NCBI GenBank assembly: GCA_039105265.1
Contig: JAPFFF010000024.1
Location: 1,162,919-1,226,918 of the forward strand
Direction of reading: 5' to 3'
DNA from: Tritrichomonas musculus
Taxonomy: Eukaryota; Parabasalia; Tritrichomonadida; Tritrichomonadidae
Length of the DNA: 64,000 nucleotides
Part shown: positions 22,020 to 32,614 of the stretch, piece by piece
Position numbering within the stretch: position 1 is the stretch's first letter
Layout of the letters: each line of letters begins with the position of its first letter
The notes under the pieces: model-generated
Database searches by the model: none
Told to the model about the DNA's origin: nothing
The model's input: only the letters and a program-made list of their open reading frames with translations
Translations under genes and position numbers: made by a program

Positions 22020-23880
22020 GAGTAAAATTTTTTTTTGAAAAAGTTGAAATGATTCAAATCTAAATACTTAAATATCTTTATAAAAAAATATTAATAATAA
22101 TTATAGTTATAAAAATTACGATTTAAATTTATTATTATAAATTATTAATAAATAAAAAATAACTATTATTTTATCGTTCTTGATATTCCTGATATTTTTT
22201 TCAATTATGTCATAGTTACAATTAAAAAATTTTTGAAAATAACTTTGGTTGATCGAAAGTTTATCATGCCAAATAAATCATTTCATAAATTGGATATCAA
22301 ACTTTAAGAAAAATCACCAAAAGAATGATGTTTTTAATATCTTGAATATTGAGTAATGGAATCAAATTTTTTGTTTGAATATTTACATTTAGTCTGATTT
22401 GTGATGATTATCAGTGAATATAATTTTGTTACTATTTATGTCATTCTAAAAGTTGAGCAAAGATAATTGAAATAATCAAATCTTTATTTAAAATTTATTT
22501 TTACAATATTTATGAATATGCTTCTCCACAACATCTGGGATTTATATATTCTTTTGAGATATTCATGAATCTAAAAATATGATGAAAATTTTTTATTCAA
22601 TTTTGAGATGCCATGGCATCAAACAAAGGGAGTCCGACTTAAATTGAATAGATGGATAATTAACTTTTTCTAATAAATATATGAACTTTATAAATTAAAA
22701 ATAAAATCAAAATTTTATTGAAAAAAGGTAACAAACTAAAAAGAAAAGCTATTTATCGACAACAAAATAATAATATATGTCATACAATCCGTTGTAGCAT
22801 TCATTTGGCACTTTGATGATGAAGGCAAGATATGATGATACAATAGATAAATTTATTGAGAGTTATTGCTACTATATTTGAAAATTTTAATAAAAAACTT
22901 CAAAAGATCTTAAGTATTAATATGAATAAATGCAAAGTGTGCATTAAATCTTCTAAAGACTTTTATTTGAACCCAGAAACCACTTTGCGAATAAATTCTC
23001 CTCAACAAAATGATAAAAATCAAGGTTTACCAAAAAGATGCAAATGTTCTGCGTATAAGAATGATTTATTGAAAAAATCATATGATTTTACTAAAGGAAA
23101 TAACACAATTAATGATGATCATCACTAGCAGATGACCAAATACAATAAGAGCCATAATTTCTTTTTTAAGGCGTAATAAAAAATTAAAATAATAATTTTT
23201 TTAATTAAAAAATCACTTCAAAAATCATGAAATTGCTTTTTTTTTTTAATATTTAGTTTTTATTTAAAAAGTTTGTATCGTACTTTTTTTCAATTCAATT
23301 TTTAAATTTATAAAAATATAATGAAAAGATTGTTTTTATAACTCAAATATTTAATTTTTTTCTAATAATTTGCACCCTGTATTTTAATTACATATGATTT
23401 ATATATATATATATTGTCTTTATGATTATAATTCTTATACAAAACTAAGGTCAAGCAACACAATGTCCCTGCTTTTTTATTAGAAAAATTGATTTTTATT
23501 AATAGTAAATATTTTATTTTAGAATTTAATAATAATTTATTGATTAATGAGGACTAGAGTAATATGTTAATAGAATTTATTCGAGGAAATTCGAAGATTG
23601 AAAAAAAGGATATATTTTATCTACAGCATCACGATAAAAATCAATAGCCACATTTAATAATTCATGCTATGTACAGTTGAAGAATATATAAAAAATAACT
23701 ACTTTCTTTAATGAATTCAAGAGAAAAAGTTTGTTAAAAAATTGAGAACTACCTAAAAATAGAGTCGGAGCAGTTTTCATCAAACCACAAAAGCATTGAA
23801 ATATTTTTTTGATATAATTGAATGAAACCAAAATTGTTTTATTCAACTTTTTCATTGTGAGGAAAATCTATATCAAATTA
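22020..23880. other. AT-rich intergenic region, no supported gene
   Basis: No convincing gene. A 90-codon plus-strand frame at 22856-23128 starts with TTG, not ATG, and is not recognised. A 14-bp palindrome GATGCCATGGCATC lies near 22605-22620. Confidence 0.4.
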
Positions 23881-24057
23881 TATTTGTTTGGCAAACAATC
23901 ATAGATATGAGATTAAAGAAGAAATTGATGTCAATGTTTCATCCAATTTGAAGCCACCAAATATCCTAATTGACGAGGATGGAACCAATTTAAATATATT
24001 ATTTTGGAGTATTAGTATTGATGATAATCGCAGGAAAGCAAAAATACATAGCTCATG
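23876..24057 (+). pseudogene. Unidentified coding-like fragment
   Basis: An open stretch with ordinary protein composition (for example YEIKEEIDVNVSSNLKPP and FWSISIDDNRRKAKI) and no start codon, ending at a stop near 24057. It lies just before transposon copy 2. LKPPNILIDEDG faintly recalls a kinase catalytic loop but lacks HRD, so I make no functional call. It may be the remnant of a disrupted gene. Confidence 0.25.
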
Positions 24058-24382
24058 ATATCATTGATGAATTGGTATATAACTTAAAAGTTGGTTTTGT
24101 GTTCCTTATAAATTTTTATGATAAGCAGTGAAAACATTTTTAAGATTAAACTTCACATCTGTTCTCTAGAAATAATTAATAAGTGATTGGCTTAAATCTA
24201 CAACTGATTGTTCAAGTTTTAATGAAATTCTTGATGAAAAGAAAGTAAATAATTGCAATTTATTGGAATTGTAAAAAAATATGAAGGTACAATCAGATTA
24301 CACAAAGAAAAAATCTAACTAATATTTAAAAATATTCATTTTGAAAATAATTTCAATTTCAAAGCAAAATCTTTACGATATC

Positions 24383-25703
24383 AAAACCCCCTAAATTTCT
24401 GTTTTTGTGACTAATCGAAAATATAATGGTCTATTAATTATTAGCTATTAATACTGATTAAAATATTATATAACCTCAAAAGGGAATAATGATCCTGTCT
24501 GGATATATAACTACATCGAAAATCATATTTTATGATATTGAAAATTAATCTATCTATAAACATTTTATATAAACATTTATTTATATTTTCAAGATTAAAA
24601 CTTTCATTTTCCTATTATTGGGCAATTTTTAATAATTATCAACAATTTTTAAGCAATATTTAATATTTTGATATATTTTTTTTATCGTACTAAGTATCAA
24701 ATAAATATATAAATTATTATAATTAATATATATTTTAATATTTTTAATATATTTTATTTTTAATAACTTTTCATTCTCTTATCAAAATAATACGTTTTTC
24801 CTACAAAAAACTCTCAATTTAAAATAATTGCATACAATAAAATACGTTTTTCCTACAAAAAACTCTCAATTTTTCAATGAAATTGTAAGATTTATTTTTT
24901 CTAATATAAAAAATTTTTAAGTTAACTATTTTTATATAACCAGTTTTTTATATTATAAATATATATATGCATTTATTTACTTCAAATCATGAAAATTATT
25001 ATTTTTGAAAAGAAATTCAAGGAATATTTTTTTAATATCAATTAAGAATATCATTTGATTTATACTATGCTATCCATTTTTAAAAATATCTGTTAAAAAA
25101 ATACAAAATGAAATAAACTATTCAAAAATAAATAAAATATATATTGATCGAATATCTTAATCTATTTTTGATATATCTCATAAAAAAGCATTAAATAATA
25201 TAATTATTTGTTTTTTTATGAAAATAACAGAAATATTTTATATTTTGTAAAAATGAAATAGTAATTAAACAAAAAATAAAAAAATCATTTTATGTTCTAG
25301 CACTTTAAATGTAATCATTTTAATAAATAAAACTGTACTAATAACGCTAAATCAAATAAGCAAAGCCAATAGAATGAATTTTGATTTTCAAAAGATTTAT
25401 AAATGATGATGATCAAGTAACTTTTTGGGGCAAAAACTGAAACAAAAAACAAAAACAGAATTTTGCTTTATGCACAAATTAAATGCTTTATATCAGAGCA
25501 AACTCCAATTTTATTTTCAATGATTGATATCTAAATTATATTCATTGAAACAGAAAATCAAAAGAAATAGTTCAATAAAATTATTATTTATGATCTGAAT
25601 AATAATTGCTGGATATCAAATGTATTAAAAAGAATAGAGGTATTTTGTTAGGAATAGTTTTTTAGCGCCGTAAAAAATTGTAAACGGTTTTTTAGGGGGT
25701 TTT
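24383..25703 (-). mobile_element. 1,321-bp non-autonomous transposon, copy 2 (inverted)
   Basis: Same length as copy 1 and opposite in orientation. Inverted ends begin AAAACCCCCTAAA, and the 8-mer ACGATATC flanks it on both sides (24375-24382 and 25704-25711), different from the duplication of copy 1. So the two copies are independent insertions, not the arms of one big element. By eye the copies differ at very few positions; one is C/T at the eighth base of the terminus. Near-identity means recent activity or recent gene conversion. Confidence 0.9.
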
Positions 25704-25706
25704 ACG

Positions 25707-25892
25707 ATATCTTTGTTTTATATTTATTGTAGCATTTAAATGTGCTTTTTATGAATAAATTTTCCACATTCTAGTATATAAAACAAAGATATGCTAAGTA
25801 ATGCTTTTTATGCTTTTTATGAATAAAAAAAAATGCTAAGTAATGCTTTTTATGAATAAATTATACTATAACATTACTTAGCATTTTTTTTT
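25707..25892. repeat. Two adjacent hairpin-forming inverted repeats
   Basis: First pair: ATATCTTTGTTTTATAT at 25707-25723 with its exact complement at 25776-25792. Second pair: nine A followed by TGCTAAGTAATG at 25825-25845 with its exact complement at 25872-25892. The unit TGCTAAGTAATGCTTTTTAT also recurs as a direct repeat near 25793. Possibly a tiny foldback element in which transposon copy 2 inserted. Confidence 0.75.
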
Positions 25893-26279
25893 AAAAATGA
25901 TAATAATCATCCATTATTATTATAAAATTTTAATTAATAATATATATTCACTAAACATTTTTTACAGATAAACGAATTATACAATAAAATTTTTACCAAT
26001 TCAATTAATACAAATTGACTGTAACTGAAATTAAGAAAAATTCAATTTTACGTTACTTCAGTTAAGATTAAATAAAAATAAGATTTACTAATATTTTATT
26101 TTGAACCTCTTATTTCTTTAATATTTTAATAAATTCAATAACATAATTTAATTAAAATATTATATTCGTAATAAAATTAATCATTAAATAATTATAATAC
26201 AAAAAAATTGTAAATATATATAAATAAAATATGAAATGAAAATTGAATTCAGTTCAATAGAGAAAAAATAAATCTTTAA

Positions 26280-28799
26280 ATGTTCTTTTTTACAGTATTA
26301 ACGTTATGCTTCGAAAATGATAATCCGCTCCGATTATGGTACACACAGCCCGCTTCAAAGCTTCCATACTCATCAATCAAACTTCCAAATTGGACAAATT
26401 TAATACCCAATTACGACGATCATTGGCAACAAAATTCGCTTCCCATTGGAAATGGATTTATTGGTGCCAATGTTTTTGGCGAGATTCAAAACGAGCGACT
26501 AACTTTTAATGAGATGACTCTTTGGGAAGGCGGCCCTTCAACCAAACGACCCAATTACAATGGAGGAAACAATGTTAACAAAGGAAAATATGGTGAAACC
26601 TTTCGAAATATTCAAAAATTATTTTCCGATGGAAAAGATTCAGAAGCTAGTACTATGTGCGACCAACTCGTTGGCGATTCAGATGGCTATGGATCCTACA
26701 TAGAATTTGGGGAAATTAATCTTGAGCTAGATCTCAAAGAGAGCGATACTTCAAATTATGTCAGATGGCTTGATTTAGACCAAGCGATTACTTATGTTCA
26801 ATATGACTACAAAGGTGCTACAATCACTCGTGAATACTTTGTTTCCTATCCAGACAATGTTCTTGTTATCCATCTTAATACTACCAAAGATACCCTTCCG
26901 ACCACAAAAGTGACATTTAAGACCCAAGCAGCCTCAACTAACACCATCAAAGCCGCCGAAGACCGAATTAGTTTTGAAGGCACCTTAACAGACAACCAAA
27001 TGATTTTCAATTTTAAATTGGCCGCACAAGCAGGTCAGTCAGGGTCAATTTCAACCTCCGGAAATTCACTCGTCATTTCCAATTCCAATGACATTTTTAT
27101 CTTCGCATCAGCAGCAACAGATTACAAGGACATCCATCCAAAATACAGAACTGGAGAGACGCAAGAAGAAGTTGGCAAACGCGTCTTAAAAGTTGTTAAC
27201 GATGCAGTTTTGAAAGGCTTTGAAAAAGTTCGAAACGATCATCTTAAAGATTACACGAATCTTTTCTCACGCGTTTCATTGGACCTTAAACAAAAGCCAT
27301 CCAAATATCCAACAAATGAGCAACTGTCTAACTACAAGAAAGGAAAAGGAGAAGCCGACCAAGACCGCGATCTTGAAGTTTTACTTTTCCAATATGGAAG
27401 GTATTTGACAATTGGTTCCTCACGTGAGAAAGGCCTTCTTCCTGCCAACCTTCAAGGCATCTGGAACAACATGGTCACTGGAGTTCCTTGGTCAAGTGAC
27501 TATCACATGAACATCAATCTTCAAATGAATTACTGGCCAACTTATGTCACCAATCTTCATGAATGTGCTTTTCCTCTTATGAATTACATCGAAGGCTTGA
27601 GGATTCCAGGAAGAATCACAGCTGAAATTTACTCTGGAATCAAAAGTAATTCAACTAATCCAGAAAACGGTTTCATGGCTCATACACAAAATACACCATT
27701 TGGTTGGACTTGTCCAGGCTGGGCGTTTTCTTGGGGTTGGAGTCCTGCAGCTGTTTTGTGGATTCTTCAAAATGTCTTTGATTATTACTTGTTCACTGGA
27801 GATGAAGAAACTCTTCGTAACAAGATTTATCCAATGATGAAAGAAGAAGCGACTCTTTATGATCAAATAATGGTCTATAACAAAGAGTATGATCGACTTG
27901 TTTCATCACCAACTTATTCACCTGAACAAGGACCAAGAACGAATGGCAATGCTTATGAACAAGAGCTCATTTGGCAGCATTATCACAACACAATTCGTGC
28001 TGCTCAAGTACTCAAAGTTGATTCAGATTTGATTCCAAAATGGAACAATACATTGAATCAATTAAAGCCAATTGAAATCGGTGAATCAGGCCAAATTAAA
28101 GAATGGTACAGCGAGACTTACTTGGGATCAATTGGTGAAAAAGGTCACCGTCACATGTCTCATCTTCTTGGTCTCTATCCAGGCGATTTAATCTCTGTGG
28201 ACAACAAAGAATGGATGGATGCTGCTATCGTCTCTTTGATTGATCGTGGCGATAAGACAACAGGATGGGGAATGGGACAAAGAATTAACGCTTGGTCTAG
28301 AACCGGTGACGGTGAACATGCCTACACTCTTGTTAAAAGTCTTCTTACAAATGGCATTTATAACAACCTCTGGGATTATCATCCTCCTTTCCAAATTGAT
28401 GGAAACTTTGGCGCTACTTCTGGAATCGCTGAAATGCTGCTGCAATCTAACCGTGGTTATATAAACATCTTGCCAACAATTCCGGCTATTTGGGGCTCCG
28501 GAAATTACGATGGATTGGTAGCCAGAGGAAATGTCGTAGTAGGTGTTACTTGGGAAAATGGAGCTGCTAAAGAGGTAAGATTGAAGCCTGCTTATTCTGG
28601 TGATTTGACTGTTGAATGCAAAGGAATCACTTCTTCTAAAATTGTCAATGAAAAAGGCGAATCTATTCCTTATTCAGTAATTGGTGAGAATAGAGTTATT
28701 TTCACTGGTGTTGCTGGTGGCTCTTATACAATATCACAAATGAATAGCAGAAGATCAATCAGGAGAAGAAACAGAACAAAAATCATCCAAATAGTTTAA
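26280..28799 (+). CDS. GH95 alpha-L-fucosidase
   Basis: 839 residues, the usual length for glycoside hydrolase family 95, inverting enzymes that remove terminal alpha-1,2-linked fucose (some members act on L-galactose). Family landmarks are all present: LPIGNGFIGANVFGE and NEMTLWEGGP near the N-terminus, DYHMNINLQMNYW at 407-419 (Asn411 and Asn413 match the catalytic-base asparagines), SPTYSPEQG with Glu549 as the likely acid, and FQIDGNFG with Asp707. A stop lies directly upstream, so the ATG at 26280 is the start. The first residues MFFFTVLTLC form a short hydrophobic stretch, probably a signal peptide, so it likely acts on host mucin or dietary glycans outside the cell or in vacuoles. Base composition is visibly richer in G and C than the flanks, fitting transfer from bacteria. 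Confidence 0.9.
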   Translation: MFFFTVLTLCFENDNPLRLWYTQPASKLPYSSIKLPNWTNLIPNYDDHWQQNSLPIGNGFIGANVFGEIQNERLTFNEMTLWEGGPSTKRPNYNGGNNVNKGKYGETFRNIQKLFSDGKDSEASTMCDQLVGDSDGYGSYIEFGEINLELDLKESDTSNYVRWLDLDQAITYVQYDYKGATITREYFVSYPDNVLVIHLNTTKDTLPTTKVTFKTQAASTNTIKAAEDRISFEGTLTDNQMIFNFKLAAQAGQSGSISTSGNSLVISNSNDIFIFASAATDYKDIHPKYRTGETQEEVGKRVLKVVNDAVLKGFEKVRNDHLKDYTNLFSRVSLDLKQKPSKYPTNEQLSNYKKGKGEADQDRDLEVLLFQYGRYLTIGSSREKGLLPANLQGIWNNMVTGVPWSSDYHMNINLQMNYWPTYVTNLHECAFPLMNYIEGLRIPGRITAEIYSGIKSNSTNPENGFMAHTQNTPFGWTCPGWAFSWGWSPAAVLWILQNVFDYYLFTGDEETLRNKIYPMMKEEATLYDQIMVYNKEYDRLVSSPTYSPEQGPRTNGNAYEQELIWQHYHNTIRAAQVLKVDSDLIPKWNNTLNQLKPIEIGESGQIKEWYSETYLGSIGEKGHRHMSHLLGLYPGDLISVDNKEWMDAAIVSLIDRGDKTTGWGMGQRINAWSRTGDGEHAYTLVKSLLTNGIYNNLWDYHPPFQIDGNFGATSGIAEMLLQSNRGYINILPTIPAIWGSGNYDGLVARGNVVVGVTWENGAAKEVRLKPAYSGDLTVECKGITSSKIVNEKGESIPYSVIGENRVIFTGVAGGSYTISQMNSRRSIRRRNRTKIIQIV

Positions 28800-29373
28800 T
28801 TTAATAAAAAATTAAGGTCATTTATTAGGTATTTTAGTATGAACTCAAGTAAGTATATGTTTAAATATATAGCTATAGTTTTTAGCTTCAAGGAAAATAT
28901 TGACCTTGAATCATAAATCATATAAAAATACATATAATGCTTTTTTCTATATTAAAAACTATAAGCATATAGTTTGGTTAAGATAGAATAAATATTCCAA
29001 TTTTTTTGTGAAACAATTTTAATTCAGAATTCAAAAACAAATATTAATGTTTAAACTTAGTTCAATAATGTTTAATTATATTGTATTCAATTTTGAATTG
29101 ATGAAAAATAAAATATTGAAAAATTCAATGAGTTCTCACAAATATATAATTAAAAAAAAATGGACATTCATTGATTAATATTTTTATACCTCTACACATA
29201 AAATAATTTATAAATATATATAAATTATTCAATTGCACCAATAGTAATTTATTATTCTAAAAATAAGACATTCAATGACTTATTATAGAGTGAATAAAGT
29301 AAATTGAAATAAGAAAAAAGACATTCAATGACATATTATAAAGTGAAAGTAGACTCTTAATTATGCATATTGA
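28800..29373. other. AT-rich intergenic region, no gene seen
   Basis: Stop-rich AT-rich DNA downstream of the fucosidase. A short direct repeat, AAGACATTCAATGACTTATT and a close variant, occurs near 29267 and 29318; nothing else is recognised. Confidence 0.45.
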
Positions 29374-29529
29374 CAGGATTATGGTGATGGATCTCTTGAA
29401 TCGGTACCAATTCCATCTAATTTAGAAGTAAATCCTGAAATTCTTTTAGGACCAAAAATATACGAATTCAAATGTGCTTTACTTCATTGTGGAAGCAAAC
29501 TAAGTGGGCATTTTAAGGTTATAATTTAA
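29374..29529 (+). pseudogene. Ubiquitin-specific protease (C19) fragment
   Basis: A 51-residue open stretch ends in YEFKCALLHCGSKLSGHFK, matching the C-terminal catalytic-His box of ubiquitin-specific proteases (Y-x-L-x-A-V-x-x-H-x-G...GHY). A stop lies just upstream of the fragment and there is no ATG, no Cys box and no remaining catalytic domain, so this is a truncated relic. It is a host-gene remnant rather than part of a known element. Confidence 0.6.
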
Positions 29530-30034
29530 AATAGGTAATATTAGTATTAAATTTTAAAAAAAAATCTAGAACTGTTCTCATTCACTTCGAAAAATCATCA
29601 GATATAATGATAAAAAAGTTTTATAGTCACATCAACATGAAAATATGATCAATCTTCAAAGATGAAATATTGTTGAAATATTTGAAGTTTTCTAAAAAAT
29701 TGATATAAAGGCTTCATTCTTCTTTCACAATCTGAAATATCGATATACATTCATTTGAAACAAGATTTTTTGAAATTATTCTTCTTATGCAAAAAAATTT
29801 ATTTCCTAAAAAATTTATCGGCTATGTAAACCATTCAAATTTTGCTATTTTATTTCCCAAAAAAATTTTTTTATTTCCTAAACGGCTGTACCAACTATAT
29901 AAATGGTGAGATTTTAAAGCACCCGTGCGAAAATTATTTCTACAGATAAAGAAGAATGATACAACTTTTTGAGTGTATAATTGTCCATTAATAAATTCAA
30001 TGGAAGATATTCAAAAAGAAAAAACAATATGTAT

Positions 30035-30290
30035 TTTTATTAATGTGGCCTATTTTTTAGCACGAACTAGAGGGCTTAGATTTTGAACTTCTTCTACAGA
30101 CTGAATGCGAAGCATGCCATTTTCTAGTGCAAGAGAATTTACCAGCTAAATTTCGGAGATTTAGAAATGCTGAACATTTTTTTGCGAGCAAGCTCATATT
30201 TTAAACTCCTAGAACCTAATTTGTGAGATCTTCTGCTAAAATTTCACCATTTAGGTTTCAGGTTTGCAACTGCAACTTCAATTAAATAAA
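30035..30290 (+). repeat. Dispersed repeat, copy 2
   Basis: Same family and orientation as the stretch at 11430-11695, sharing TTTAGCACGAACT, TTTCGGAGATTTAGAAATG and GAACATTTTTTTGCGAG-type landmarks. It sits just upstream of the (AAAT)n tract. Confidence 0.6.
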
Positions 30291-30353
30291 AAAAATTAAA
30301 TTAAAACTCTAAATTAATAAAAATTAAAAATATAATTAAATAATATAAAAATT

Positions 30354-32018
<1,665 letters not shown>

Positions 32019-32242
32019 AAATTAAATATAAATAAAAATTAAAAATATAATTAAATATAAAATAAGAATTAATAAATTAATAAAATAATAATAATAAAAA
32101 AATGAATATAAATAAATATAAATAAATAAATAAATAAAAAATATAATAATAATAATAATAAAATAAAAGAATAAAAAAAAAGAATTAAAAAAATAAATAA
32201 AAATAAAATAAATATTAAAATTATTATTAAAATAAAAATAAT

Positions 32243-32247
32243 TCACT
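32243..32247 (+). promoter_or_regulatory. Inr candidate for the Cys-rich protein gene
   Basis: TCACT with putative +1 A at 32245, 25 nt before the ATG at 32270; matches TCA(C/T)(A/T). Confidence 0.5.
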
Positions 32248-32269
32248 TTTTAGTTAAGAAATCTTACAA

Positions 32270-32614
32270 ATGTTATTAATATTAATTTTGAATATTCTAA
32301 CTTTATCTGCGATTGAAAGTACAAATCAATGCGGAAGTTCAAATGAAGCAGGAGCCACAGGAAATTGTTACTGTGAAAGCACAGAAGTTTCTTCATGTAA
32401 ATGTATAGATGGATATTATATTGGGAAAGATGATACTGTTTGCGATTCTCAATGTTCAGAAAAATGTAAAACTTGTCATTATAATGTAGAAAACGATATA
32501 GAAGAATGCGATACTTGTAGTAACAGCGCTTATTTATCCCCAGATTGCATAAGTGAAACTGCATGTAATGAAGACAGCAGGAAAGTGCAAGACATGCAAC
32601 CAACAAAAGACTGA
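32270..32614 (+). CDS. Giant Cys-rich surface protein, signal-peptide segment
   Basis: Starts at an ATG with a typical signal peptide (MLLILILNILTLSAIES), followed by Cys-rich sequence of the furin/growth-factor-receptor type (CSEKCKTCHYN, CDTCSNSAYL). It reaches the start of the repeat array (ETACNED) and then shifts frame, ending at 32614 with a short unrelated tail. Compared with the other units, the first repeat unit has lost 11 bp (the AAGCAACAGAA part), which changes the frame. The reading frame that continues through the array is the one starting at 32553. This segment supplies the only visible signal peptide of the giant protein. Confidence 0.75.
   Translation: MLLILILNILTLSAIESTNQCGSSNEAGATGNCYCESTEVSSCKCIDGYYIGKDDTVCDSQCSEKCKTCHYNVENDIEECDTCSNSAYLSPDCISETACNEDSRKVQDMQPTKD

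Noticed and set aside
22856-23128. 90-codon plus-strand frame
   Set aside because: Starts with TTG, has a stop shortly upstream and no recognisable content.
18250-25703. One large element with 1.3-kb inverted arms
   Set aside because: Each arm has its own different 8-bp target duplication, so they are separate insertions.
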